A DNA stretch of 64,000 nt from Methanobacterium sp. (lineage in GTDB: Archaea > Methanobacteriota > Methanobacteria > Methanobacteriales > Methanobacteriaceae), in NCBI GenBank assembly GCA_018263005.1, contig JADFDH010000002.1, positions 372,001 through 436,000 of the forward strand, written 5' to 3'. Both the position numbers and the translations under genes were made by a program. Positions 1 to 8,713 of the stretch are shown piece after piece; the first letter of the stretch is position 1, and every line of letters begins with the position of its first letter. Below the pieces are notes generated by a model. It did not search any database, was not told the origin of the DNA, and saw nothing but the letters and a program-made list of their open reading frames with translations.

Positions 1-147
1 ATCGTAGAGTGTATGAGACTTGCCTGTTTTAAAACAGAGTCGTGGATATCGATCATCGTGATGGGGCTTTTTAAGGGTTTCGGCAGTTTCAACCCATGCT
101 TTTTCAAAATCTCCCTTTGCTAATCGTATTATTTCTTTCTTTTTCAG
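1..147 (-). CDS. sepS: O-phosphoseryl-tRNA(Cys) synthetase SepRS (N-terminal part, runs off left edge)
   Basis: Only the first 49 codons are in the window. They read LKKKEIIRLAKGDF..., then FEKAW, HHDDRYPRL and TGKSHTLYD, which matches the N-terminus of archaeal SepRS, the class II synthetase that charges tRNA-Cys with O-phosphoserine for later conversion to Cys-tRNA by SepCysS. The frame has no ATG, GTG or TTG between the upstream in-frame stops (about 175-180) and the conserved block. The best-placed start is CTG at 147-145, or ATT at 150-148, just downstream of a CAGGGGG ribosome site. The call rests on remembered family sequence and on a short fragment. The start codon is an inference and could hide a sequencing error. 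Confidence 0.8.
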   Translation of the reverse strand, partial: MKKKEIIRLAKGDFEKAWVETAETLKKPHHDDRYPRLCFKTGKSHTLYD

Positions 148-350
148 AATAAAACCCCCTGAAGTGTTTAGAATTCATTAAGATTCAATTTTTTTAAAAT
201 ATACAGAAATTCAGTTCATAATATTGTTACATTATTTATTTTATCAATTAATTAATATTAATTCCCACAGATAAGATCAATTTTCTTTTAACCAGCATGG
301 CTAATATCTCATCACAAAGATTTTATTCTTAATAATATTAACCTTATAGC

Positions 351-2012
351 ATGGAAAACGATATTTATCACTGCGATGTCCTGGTCATAGGATCAGGAGG
401 GGCAGGTTGTAGGGCTGCTATTGAAGCTCGTAAACATGGTTTGAAGGTTATAATAGTTTCTAAAGGTTTATCATTTAAATCGGGATGCACCACATTAGCT
501 GAAGGAGGTTATAACGCAGCATTCGGATATGTTGATGAGGAAGATAGTACTGAAGCTCATTTTAAGGATACACTCAAAGGAGGGGCTTATCTAAACGATC
601 CAGAACTGGTGAGAATTCTCGTGGAAGAAGCACCGGAAAGACTGGAGGAACTGGAAAGTTTTGGGGCTATGTTCGACCGACAGGAATCAGGGATGCTAAA
701 CCAAAGACCTTTTGGAGGTCAAACGTTTATAAGAACCTGTTTCCAGGGTGATCGAACCGGTCATGAGATGATGATGGCCTTGAAGGAAGAAGTGATTAGG
801 CAGGACATAGAAACCATGGAAGAGGTTTTTATTACATCTTTAATCACCTCTGAATCAGATGATACTGTTATAGGTGCCTGTGGGATATCACTAAAAACAA
901 CAGATTTCTTAATATTCCAAGCAAAATCAACCATCATAGCCAGTGGAGGTGCCGGATGGATGTATCCAGTCACATCAAATGCTATGCAAAAAACAGGCGA
1001 CGGATATGCGCTCTCTTATCATGTGGGAGCGGACTTATTGGACATGGAACAGGTGCAGTTCCACCCCACAGGAATGTTATATCCGGAATCAAGAAGAGGA
1101 GTTCTTATAACAGAAGCCGTAAGAGGGGAAGGTGGTAGACTTTTCAACTCCAAGGGGGAGAGGTTTATGAAAAAATATGACCCTCGAGGAGAGTTAGCAA
1201 CCAGAGACGTGGTGGCCCGGGCTATCTATCGGGAGATAACCGAAGGAAGAGGTACACAGAGAGGAGGAGTATATCTAGACGTAACTCACTTACCCAAGGA
1301 GCTTATAGAAGATAAATTGGAAACTATGCTTCAACAATTCCTTGATGTAGGTATAGATATCAGAGAAGAACCTATGGAAGTAGCTCCCACAGCACACCAC
1401 TTCATGGGTGGAGATAGGATTAATGAGTATGGGGAAACCACAGTAAAAAATTTATTCGCCGCAGGAGAAGTCACTGGTGGAGTTCATGGTGCTAATAGAC
1501 TGGGAGGAAATGCATTAGCTGATACACAAGTATTTGGTAGAAGAGCTGGTGAAGCTGCAGCCCGAAATGCATTAAATAAAAAAGACCAAAAAAATCTTGA
1601 AGAAATATACGAACAAGCAGCCATAGAAAAGGATAGAATACAATCACTCATCAAAGACGGGAAATATTACCCCTTTGAAATTAAAAAAGAATTACAGGAA
1701 GTAATGTGGAAAAACGTAGCCATCATACGCAATGAAAAAGGATTGAAAACGGCTATAAATCGTATTAATGAACTTAAAGATATGTTATCTGATGTAAAGG
1801 TACCACGTTTATACACTTATAATAAAGATCTGCAAGACGTACTTGAAGCTGAAAAACTACTGGAAGTAGCACTTTTAACCGCAGAATCAGCCATGATCAG
1901 AGAAGAAAGTAGAGGAGCTCATTATCGGGATGATTACCCTGAAAGAAAGGATGAATGGAAAAAAAGTATAATAATAAAAAAAGGAGAAGAAATAAGTTTT
2001 ATTAAACGCTGA
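351..2012 (+). CDS. tfrA: Thiol:fumarate reductase subunit A (CoM/CoB-fumarate reductase flavoprotein)
   Basis: This is a 553-residue flavoprotein of the succinate dehydrogenase/fumarate reductase/L-aspartate oxidase family. An N-terminal FAD Rossmann motif GSGGAG lies at 14-19, the family HPTG at 238-241, RGEGG at 258-262, HHFMGG at 349-354 and the FAD-contacting GANRLGGNAL at 380-389. In Methanobacteriales the close family member is TfrA, which reduces fumarate with coenzymes M and B to give succinate and the heterodisulfide, in the cytoplasm. The length fits TfrA. The iron-sulfur and heterodisulfide-reductase-like subunit TfrB is not adjacent, and aspartate oxidase is a weaker alternative. 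No clear ribosome site precedes the ATG, so the transcript may be leaderless. Confidence 0.85.
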   Translation: MENDIYHCDVLVIGSGGAGCRAAIEARKHGLKVIIVSKGLSFKSGCTTLAEGGYNAAFGYVDEEDSTEAHFKDTLKGGAYLNDPELVRILVEEAPERLEELESFGAMFDRQESGMLNQRPFGGQTFIRTCFQGDRTGHEMMMALKEEVIRQDIETMEEVFITSLITSESDDTVIGACGISLKTTDFLIFQAKSTIIASGGAGWMYPVTSNAMQKTGDGYALSYHVGADLLDMEQVQFHPTGMLYPESRRGVLITEAVRGEGGRLFNSKGERFMKKYDPRGELATRDVVARAIYREITEGRGTQRGGVYLDVTHLPKELIEDKLETMLQQFLDVGIDIREEPMEVAPTAHHFMGGDRINEYGETTVKNLFAAGEVTGGVHGANRLGGNALADTQVFGRRAGEAAARNALNKKDQKNLEEIYEQAAIEKDRIQSLIKDGKYYPFEIKKELQEVMWKNVAIIRNEKGLKTAINRINELKDMLSDVKVPRLYTYNKDLQDVLEAEKLLEVALLTAESAMIREESRGAHYRDDYPERKDEWKKSIIIKKGEEISFIKR

Positions 2013-2040
2013 ATCGGCCATAAAATATTTTAATAATATA

Positions 2041-2487
2041 TTATTTCATACTCCAATATCTTTCACCAGATAAGAATGAATCAACGCCTTTATCTTTTAA
2101 GATATTCAAGTTTTTAATAACTGCTTCTTCGTGTGTATTTTGTAAAAAATCAAGTTTTTGGCAGGTATTGAATTCTTCACATTTCCAGCAACCTTCTATA
2201 TCTTTATCTTTACAGCATGCTCTTATTTCGCAAGTGGGAGAACCTCCTCCATCTCTGCATCCCATACATTTAAGTTCTTTTAATGTTCCCAGTAGTTCTA
2301 GAAAACTTTCATAATTTTTAAATACTTTAAAAAAGGGCATCTGGGCGAAGAAATCCGCGTTTTTCTTGAAATTTACCTTTTTAAGTTCTATATCAAGTTG
2401 ATCTGCAAGTGATGCTATTTTTCCCTCATATCCGAAGCAATCCTCACAGTAAAGACCACAATATGAAATCAGTTCTTCTTTTTCCAT
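2041..2487 (-). CDS. Cys-rich DUF3795-family protein
   Basis: This small Cys-rich protein has the N-terminal signature YCGLYCEDCFGYEG, then CMGCRDGG, CEIRACC, and CWKCEEFNTC before the C-terminal helix. That layout is typical of DUF3795, a widespread family of unknown function in anaerobes that probably binds zinc or an iron-sulfur cluster through about eleven cysteines. The start was moved to the ATG three codons inside the longest frame because the GTG of that frame lies inside an AGGTGAT ribosome site. The gene faces tfrA tail to tail with about 28 bases between them. No function can be assigned. Confidence 0.8.
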   Translation of the reverse strand: MEKEELISYCGLYCEDCFGYEGKIASLADQLDIELKKVNFKKNADFFAQMPFFKVFKNYESFLELLGTLKELKCMGCRDGGGSPTCEIRACCKDKDIEGCWKCEEFNTCQKLDFLQNTHEEAVIKNLNILKDKGVDSFLSGERYWSMK

Positions 2488-2658
2488 TCTTATCACCTAA
2501 TTTATCTTACATATTTAATTTAAAGATGGTATAATGGTCATTATCTCTCTCCAGATTAATTTCAACCATTTTATCCATGATATTACTCCATTTTTAATTA
2601 AGGGGATTGTTAGATATAAAGATTTTAAAAAAATAGTAAAAATTAATAGGGGATATAG

Positions 2659-2730
2659 TGCCCTGACCGGGACTTGAACCCGGGTAATAGGATCCGCAAT
2701 CCTACGTGATATCCACTACACTATCAGGGC
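2659..2730 (-). tRNA. tRNA-Arg (anticodon GCG)
   Basis: On the minus strand the sequence folds as a full cloverleaf of 72 nt: acceptor GCCCTGA pairing with TCAGGGC, a D arm with three strong pairs, anticodon stem TAGGA/TCCTA with loop TTGCGGA (anticodon GCG, reading CGC/CGU), a 4-nt variable loop, a T stem CCGGG/CCCGG with loop TTCAAGT, and discriminator A. No intron is seen and CCA is not encoded. It stands alone between two minus-strand protein genes. Confidence 0.95.
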
Positions 2731-2829
2731 AAATAAAAATAGAATTAAATTTAGTATAATAGAATCTATTAAATTAATTAATCTTTTTTCTATTTATATT
2801 TTTAATAAATTCGTGTAAAGTTTTTATTT

Positions 2830-3438
2830 TCATAATATTCCTATAAAAAAATATATCTGCAGTGTGGTTAAGATAAATCCCAGTAAAGCACCGGCTATAA
2901 CCTGAAAAAAAGTATGTCTCCTTAGATGGAGTCTACTCCACATCACCAACGGTATTAAAATTAGGAATATTAAGCCAACATAGCCGAATACATATATAAG
3001 CGCCGCAACAGGCCCGGCTACTCCTACTGAGTGGATGCTGATCTTCCAGAACAGGCTGATCAAAAGCACGGCCAGGGTATTGGTGAAGTAACAGAACATT
3101 AGTGTGGTGGTGATGGAAGGAGCAGAAATCAGATATAATATGATTACACCTAACAAATATGATGATAAGATCCATAATAGGGGATAAAAACGGTCTTCTT
3201 TACGGGGCATGTCTATTTCAAGTTTTTTATATTTAACCCATAGAAAAGCTATTATACTGGGGATTATAGTTGCAAAAATTAGACTAATGGAAGTGACACT
3301 TATAAAATCTTTTCCTGTTAGTAAATAGTAGTTTATTAGGGTAAAAACTATAATCGCTATTATGGGGGCGTTACTAACCGTAGAGATAGTCTTTGCCAGC
3401 GATTCCTTATACTTATGGCGGTTAATCCAGCGGGACAT
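2830..3438 (-). CDS. PAP2-superfamily membrane protein
   Basis: The 202-residue product has about six hydrophobic segments. It carries a degenerate acid-phosphatase signature: KEDRFYP resembles motif 1, SIHSVG resembles motif 2, and SRLHLRRHTFFQVIAG resembles motif 3 with its catalytic His. The last motif has Gln where Asp is usual. PAP2 proteins in membranes dephosphorylate lipid pyrophosphates or similar substrates. The substrate here is unknown, and the altered motif 3 leaves activity open. An SD-like GGAGAAGG precedes the ATG. Confidence 0.7.
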   Translation of the reverse strand: MSRWINRHKYKESLAKTISTVSNAPIIAIIVFTLINYYLLTGKDFISVTSISLIFATIIPSIIAFLWVKYKKLEIDMPRKEDRFYPLLWILSSYLLGVIILYLISAPSITTTLMFCYFTNTLAVLLISLFWKISIHSVGVAGPVAALIYVFGYVGLIFLILIPLVMWSRLHLRRHTFFQVIAGALLGFILTTLQIYFFIGIL

Positions 3439-3567
3439 CTACCTTCTCCATGAAATTCGACTAAAATTTTTTTTAAAATAGAATTAATCAATAGTTTTTT
3501 GTAAGCTGTATTATATGGGTTACTACTTGACCATTAAAATCTATACATAGTATAAGTACTTTGACTA

Positions 3568-4005
3568 TCAGGGATCCCATACTAACAATTTAAAACTATA
3601 GTTCCCATAATTTATGGAGCCGACAGCCACATTATCCGCATTTTCCATATTCCCTTTGGATATGATGGTAGCATTTAACTGATTTATCTCCAGTAACTGA
3701 TAATTAGCTCCTGGAAGATTTTTTTCAAGAAATGAAGATGCAATCTTTTCTGCAGCTTCAACACCAGCGGCGCTGTTATTATTAGCCTTCAAGACCAGGG
3801 TTATTTCCTCAAGAACAGTTATATCGGAGTCATAGTACTGGGCCATTAATTCCAGAGTATCCTGCGCCTGATGGTGTAGGCGGATTTGCTGGGAAGGCAG
3901 AATCATTTCTCCCTGATTTACACTGCTAACTGAAATAATAAGAATAAATACGGGTATTATGGCCAGAATAGCATCGAAAGTATATATAAATCCTTTTTTA
4001 TCCAT
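3568..4005 (-). CDS. Pilin-like protein with N-terminal hydrophobic segment
   Basis: The 145-residue product starts MDKKGFIYTFDAILAI, a short positively charged leader followed by a single hydrophobic helix (about residues 8-27). The rest is polar, with helices in the middle and a beta-rich C-terminus ending NYSFKLLVWDP. The KGF...FDAI start resembles archaeal type IV pilin-like (class III signal) proteins, which are cut before the hydrophobic helix and assembled or anchored at the membrane surface. No prepilin peptidase or assembly ATPase is nearby, so this is an inference from shape. The family itself was not recognised. Confidence 0.6.
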   Translation of the reverse strand: MDKKGFIYTFDAILAIIPVFILIISVSSVNQGEMILPSQQIRLHHQAQDTLELMAQYYDSDITVLEEITLVLKANNNSAAGVEAAEKIASSFLEKNLPGANYQLLEINQLNATIISKGNMENADNVAVGSINYGNYSFKLLVWDP

Positions 4006-4043
4006 TTAAATATTCTCAGGAGTCATTTTTGTTTAAAAGACAT

Positions 4044-5405
4044 TTATCTATTCAGGATCATCTTGACTATGTTTTCTTTCTTTTTAATGGCTTCCTGGGC
4101 TGCTTTTTCTGTTTTTTGCTTCATCAACTGGAAGTCATCTGGTTGGGTATCTCCCACGATTTTCTTTATCTTTGTGTAAGCTGCCTCTCTAAACAGAGGT
4201 ACTAGTTCTGTTTCTTTACCCTCCTTTATCAGACGTGATTTTCCTTTACTATCCACCTCTCCAATTTGGGATATGGTCACTCCTACATCATTTATGGCTT
4301 TTTTAACTTCTTCAGCTATGTTTTCAGGGGTTATAATCATCAATGAATCCACTGAAACGCCCAAGGGATCTATATTCAGTTTTTCCAGCATGTTTAAAAC
4401 TGTGGGATTTATCAGTTCTCTTATTTTATCTTCATAGAATTTCAGGCCCAGGCCAGTGGTACGGGAAATTTCATGTGCATCTCCTCTTAGACCTCCATTG
4501 GTGACGTCGGTCATGGCATGTACTTCTGTGATCAGTCCTGAATTGAATATTGCTTCTGAGGCTTTTATGAAATTTATATCCATGGTCTCCCAGACTACAT
4601 CGAACATTCCATGGTATAGTGCTGTAGTGGTGATGGTGCCGCCTCCTGAACCCTCGGTCATCAATATAACATCCCCTACTTCGGCTCTTTTACGGGCGGT
4701 GGGGGGATGGGGAGATACACCTACAGAACCTACGGCGCTGACCAATCTATCACCTAAAACCATATCGCCTCCTACTCTCAAAGTACTTCCTGCCACCAGA
4801 GGAACGTTTAAAAGTTCAGATACTGCGCATACTCCTGCGGTGAAGTCGAATAGTTTACCCACATCGCCATCATCAGCCAAATGCAGGTCACTTAACATGG
4901 CAATCGGATAAGCCCCCATAACACAAACATCTCGTAAGGTTGCTCTGGCTACGTGGAAACCTCCTAAAAAAGGATATTCACTTAAACGGGAGTGTATTCC
5001 GTCTACTGCTGTGGTTATGTATATATCTTCAGATCCAACATTTGTTTTAACGACTCCTCCATCGTCTTGGGCGGATGGGCTTATTAAGGCGTTAATTTTT
5101 GTGCTGGCAACTATGTCTGCAATTTTCCGATGGACGAAGAAGTCTCCTTCTCCTCTGGATCCTACTCCTATTTCTCCCATATTCACCTGGGCGTGTGGAT
5201 AGTTGATAAGGCCTTGCAATGATTTGTCTTGGTGTTCTTCTATTTTTAAGGTGCTTTTTACTTCATCTATAACTGCTTGGGCCATTTCATCTGCTTTTTG
5301 AGGTTTTATTTTTTTATATTCCAGTATTTTATCCTTTAATTTTTCTTTAACATCATTTTCGTCTTCTTCTTTGATATATTTCCTGGTAAATCCTTCTATG
5401 TCCAC
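4044..5405 (-). CDS. AIR synthase-related (PurM-like) protein
   Basis: The 453-residue protein has a helical, Lys/Glu-rich N-terminal extension of about 90 residues. A two-domain PurM/HypE/ThiL/SelD-type ATP-binding fold follows: GVGSRGEGDFFVH, then VGSEDIYITTAVDGIHSR, LRDVCVMGAYP, a Gly-rich loop EGSGGGTITTTALY, and MTDVTNGGLRGDAHEIS. Family members bind ATP and phosphorylate or activate a small substrate. Which one is not clear here. The translation begins with GTG after GAGGGA. The C-terminus is again charged and helical. It probably belongs with the methanogen-specific AIR synthase-like proteins, but its role is unassigned. Confidence 0.7.
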   Translation of the reverse strand: MDIEGFTRKYIKEEDENDVKEKLKDKILEYKKIKPQKADEMAQAVIDEVKSTLKIEEHQDKSLQGLINYPHAQVNMGEIGVGSRGEGDFFVHRKIADIVASTKINALISPSAQDDGGVVKTNVGSEDIYITTAVDGIHSRLSEYPFLGGFHVARATLRDVCVMGAYPIAMLSDLHLADDGDVGKLFDFTAGVCAVSELLNVPLVAGSTLRVGGDMVLGDRLVSAVGSVGVSPHPPTARKRAEVGDVILMTEGSGGGTITTTALYHGMFDVVWETMDINFIKASEAIFNSGLITEVHAMTDVTNGGLRGDAHEISRTTGLGLKFYEDKIRELINPTVLNMLEKLNIDPLGVSVDSLMIITPENIAEEVKKAINDVGVTISQIGEVDSKGKSRLIKEGKETELVPLFREAAYTKIKKIVGDTQPDDFQLMKQKTEKAAQEAIKKKENIVKMILNR

Positions 5406-5503
5406 AGTTATCCCTCAGGAGATTGTTTAGTGTTTTATAAAATTATTAGTAATACAATAAATGTATAAAGTAATATCTATTATTTAAATATATGGGAATT
5501 GAG

Positions 5504-6118
5504 TTAAGGGGAAACCAGTTCCACGAAGTTCTTTAAAATACGGAGTCCTATTGACCCGCTTTTTTCAGGATGAAATTGAGTGGCGAATACCTGGTCTTTA
5601 CAAATAACAGCAGGGACTTCCACCCCATAATCAACACTAGCTGCTATGATAGCATCATCGGATGGTTTAACATAATAGGAATGTACAAAATACATGTAAT
5701 CACTATCGATATTATTTAAAATAGGGCAATCAGATTTGATTTTAAGATTATTCCATCCCATATGGGGTATTTTCATACCTCTGTTTTTTAGAAATTCAGG
5801 AAATTTTATAACATCCCCCTCAAAAATATTCAAACCTTCTACACCTTCGCTTTCCTGGCTCTTGCTAAATAGAGCCTGTAAACCCATACAAATTCCTAGG
5901 AAAGGTTTATCGTTTTCTATATGCTGATGTATTATTTCTGCATAATTATACAAATTTTTCATGGTGTATCCAAAAGCCCCCACACCAGGAAGAACAAGCG
6001 CATCAGAAGATTTTAATTCGTTTGTATCACGGGATATCTTGGTATCTACTCCAATTTTAGAAAAACCGTTTTTAATACTTTTAAGATTACCCGATCCATA
6101 ATCTATGATAGTTATCAT
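5504..6118 (-). CDS. hisH: Imidazole glycerol phosphate synthase, glutaminase subunit HisH
   Basis: HisH releases ammonia from glutamine and passes it to HisF for imidazole ring formation in histidine synthesis. The 204-residue length is normal. The class I amidotransferase triad is complete: nucleophile Cys77 in GICMGLQ, and His183 and Glu185 in QFHPEKSG. The oxyanion strand PGVGAFG lies at 44-50. Its partner hisF is in this window but 25 kb away, and hisG is also separate, so the his genes are dispersed. The gene lies 98 bases upstream of the PurM-like gene on the same strand. Confidence 0.95.
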   Translation of the reverse strand: MITIIDYGSGNLKSIKNGFSKIGVDTKISRDTNELKSSDALVLPGVGAFGYTMKNLYNYAEIIHQHIENDKPFLGICMGLQALFSKSQESEGVEGLNIFEGDVIKFPEFLKNRGMKIPHMGWNNLKIKSDCPILNNIDSDYMYFVHSYYVKPSDDAIIAASVDYGVEVPAVICKDQVFATQFHPEKSGSIGLRILKNFVELVSP

Positions 6119-6273
6119 TTTTATCCAAGTCTTTATAAATACTATTTCGCTTTAATTCAATATCTAAAGAGATTTCATTTCTACAAAGTAATTTTGTTTA
6201 GGGAGAATGATTATTTAATGACTTTTAGAGAGAATTTCTTTTAATATTCTTTAAAGATTTGGTATTGGGTTTA

Positions 6274-7290
6274 TTAATCTCCTTTTAGTCTTTGGTATTC
6301 GTCTTCTACTCGTGTGGTGTCGTTTAGGTGGGGGGTTGAGACTTCGTGGAGTACGGTGTTTTCCATGGCTACTATGGAGTGCCTTTCTTTGGGTTTTATA
6401 CGGATGGTGTCATTTTTTCCAAAGTATTCTTTTCGATCTTCGAATTCTATGTATCCTGCGCCGCTGATGATGTACATTGTTTCGTCCTTTTTTTTATGGT
6501 AGTGGAATGAGGTGTGGAATCCTTCTCTTAAGAATAATTCTTTGGTTAGGTACTTATCAGTGTAGATTAATACTTTTTCATATCCCCATGGTTTGTCTTC
6601 TCTGTTTTTATATTCCTTCCTTATTTCTTCTAGTTCTTTGGTGGTGTCTATTGCCATCCAGAACAGGCCGTCTTCCTGGTAATATCCCAGTTTATTTTCA
6701 TTGGCCAGCATGGGAAACACTGTTTTCTCAATATCACCTGTTTCAAACTCTCCAAAATCAATTTCACCCTGGGAAAAGTATACACCTCCATTAATATAGT
6801 AATCCAGTATTGGTTTCTCTTTAAAGGATACTAATCGGTCTCCGCTGATTTCTACGATTCCATATGGGGAGACCATTTTGGTGATGAAGATGGATAGGGG
6901 GTAGTTGGATTTTTTTCCCTGGTCGATCATCTTCTTAATGTTTAAATCAGCTACTACGTCTCCGTTACGGATAATAGACTGTTCACCATTTCCTAAACTT
7001 TCCATTCCAAGTTTAATGGCGTTTAAAGTGCCTAATGGTTCATCTTCTCGTACGTATTCAATTTCAACATCCAAGTAATTATCCCCGTAACGTTCCTGGA
7101 TCTGCTCAGATTTATGGCCGGTTAAAAGCAGAACACGGTTTACACCGGCGCTTTTAAAATCAAAGATCTGTTTGTCAAGGATGGTGTAATTTTTCTTCAT
7201 CTCTATTAGGGGTTTAGGAACTTTATCTGTTAAGGGTTTCAATCTCTTTCCAAATCCTCCGCAAAGTATCATTCCCACTGTTCTGGTCAT
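6274..7290 (-). CDS. Nucleotidyltransferase-cupin fusion (sugar-phosphate nucleotidylyltransferase with mannose-6-P isomerase-like domain)
   Basis: Residues 1-230 form an NTP-transferase domain with the nucleotide loop ILCGGFGKRLKPLT at 8-21, PKPLIEM, and RNGDVV (108-113) in the metal-binding region. Residues 232-335 form a cupin that starts DKPWGYEKV and contains the metal-ligand His cluster SFHYH followed by DETMYIISG. The DKPWG start and this domain order resemble bifunctional mannose-1-phosphate guanylyltransferase/phosphomannose isomerases. The protein probably makes a sugar nucleotide for glycans or a related precursor, but the sugar cannot be told from the sequence. SD AGGTGA precedes the ATG. 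Confidence 0.8.
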   Translation of the reverse strand: MTRTVGMILCGGFGKRLKPLTDKVPKPLIEMKKNYTILDKQIFDFKSAGVNRVLLLTGHKSEQIQERYGDNYLDVEIEYVREDEPLGTLNAIKLGMESLGNGEQSIIRNGDVVADLNIKKMIDQGKKSNYPLSIFITKMVSPYGIVEISGDRLVSFKEKPILDYYINGGVYFSQGEIDFGEFETGDIEKTVFPMLANENKLGYYQEDGLFWMAIDTTKELEEIRKEYKNREDKPWGYEKVLIYTDKYLTKELFLREGFHTSFHYHKKKDETMYIISGAGYIEFEDRKEYFGKNDTIRIKPKERHSIVAMENTVLHEVSTPHLNDTTRVEDEYQRLKGD

Positions 7291-7511
7291 TTTTTCACCT
7301 ATTAGTTCATTATAGTTGATTATATTATTATAAAGCCTTCAAATACAGATAATGAATATTATTTAATCTATATATTTGTTATAGAATTATCTACTTTTTA
7401 TCTATTGATTTGTTGGAAATTATCTGATTTTTGGGATAGATTTAGTTAGTGCAACTATTTTTTTTATAGTCTATTATAATTTCATTTTTTTTAATATCAT
7501 AATCTATAAAA

Positions 7512-8585
7512 TTATTGGGCCAGCATTTCTCTTAAAATCATTCCAAAATCTGATGGTACAATTTTATCTGTACCCAAAGTTTTAGCATGAGCGTCTAACT
7601 CAGTGACCACGTAATCGTATCCTAATTTTTTTAATGGCTCAACCAGACGAGGGCCATCGGTCACTGCAATACTGTTCGCCGTAATTGTTTCTATAGGGAG
7701 GGCGTGAGGTACACCGGAGACTACTACCAGATCCGGGGGTTCATCTTTCAATTTTTGAGTTGCTTTTTTCCCAGTGAGAGGATATTCATCCAATCCTCCT
7801 GTTATAATATCTGGTATAATATTGTCATTTTTAAGTTCATTCATTATGTTCTGGGCATGTCCTCTTATACGTGGAAGACCTATTTCTTCATCTAGATTGG
7901 CGATGATTAGTGGTGGGTTTTTATTATTCACCTTTTTAAATGGTATTTTCAGAAGGTCAGCGAATAGGTATGAGGTTTCTTTTTTAGCATTCAAAACCAG
8001 AGCAACTTTATCCCCTCTCTCAAAACTGGATAACAGGGTTTTCGCTACTTTTTCTTTAATATCACCATATGATGGTTTGATATATTCTCCTTGGGCCATA
8101 CCTCTTGTTTTTTCAATTTCTGTGGCCATCTTAAGCATTTTGGTCTGTCTTTCTGTTTCCAGGTGGGAGATGATTCCCTCTTTTTCAGCCGCTTCCAGAA
8201 CAGCTATAGCTCCTTCTGTATTATCTCCCTCACTCAAACCACCGTGTGATTCAACAGTGAGTACTTTAGCGTTGATATTGGCATTTTCCACTGCTTCTTT
8301 TAAGTCTTCTCCTATGATCATACTGGCACAAGTACCTACTACTCCCACCAGTTCCGGTGAGAACATGGAATCCACCTTTTTCAAGGTTTCCTCCAGTTTC
8401 TGTGATGCGCCGAATATGAAATCGTTTTCAGACATGGCCGTGGTCACCACACGCACACCATCGTTTTCCAGTAGACGGCCGGTACGGAAACAACAACCAT
8501 GGGGACCGTGTAATATTATAACATCGGTGTTTAAATCACGTAAAGTGTAAAGCGCTGCTGCAATGGGGCTTGGTCTTGGATGCAA
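7512..8585 (-). CDS. cfbD: Ni-sirohydrochlorin a,c-diamide reductive cyclase, catalytic subunit CfbD
   Basis: CfbD is a nitrogenase-like component that, with the iron protein CfbC, reduces and cyclises Ni-sirohydrochlorin a,c-diamide in coenzyme F430 synthesis. The protein begins MHPRPSPIAAALYTLRDL, followed by PHGCCFRTGR (Cys31, Cys32) and GVVGTCASMIIGEDL (Cys86), cysteines placed to hold the cluster. At 357 residues it is the short NifD-like type usual in methanogens. Translation starts at TTG after GAGGT. CfbC is not in the window. A cobalamin-type methyltransferase gene (cbiE) lies 6.7 kb away. Confidence 0.9.
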   Translation of the reverse strand: MHPRPSPIAAALYTLRDLNTDVIILHGPHGCCFRTGRLLENDGVRVVTTAMSENDFIFGASQKLEETLKKVDSMFSPELVGVVGTCASMIIGEDLKEAVENANINAKVLTVESHGGLSEGDNTEGAIAVLEAAEKEGIISHLETERQTKMLKMATEIEKTRGMAQGEYIKPSYGDIKEKVAKTLLSSFERGDKVALVLNAKKETSYLFADLLKIPFKKVNNKNPPLIIANLDEEIGLPRIRGHAQNIMNELKNDNIIPDIITGGLDEYPLTGKKATQKLKDEPPDLVVVSGVPHALPIETITANSIAVTDGPRLVEPLKKLGYDYVVTELDAHAKTLGTDKIVPSDFGMILREMLAQ

Positions 8586-8713
8586 TTTTTTACCTCGAAT
8601 TGAATTTAATAAATGATTATTTTCTTAAATGATAAAATTAATTTTAAGATCAATTAATTCTTAGTCATTGTATTTAATTTAAAGATTTGCTTGAAAACCA
8701 AGAGAAGGAAAAA

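Noticed and set aside
4456..4911. 151-residue open frame opposite the PurM-like gene
   Set aside because: Same reason: no motif or ribosome site, with a full family match on the minus strand.
7774..8550. 258-residue open frame opposite cfbD
   Set aside because: It is low-complexity Ser/Thr/Pro-rich sequence that mirrors cfbD codon usage; cfbD has all family motifs.
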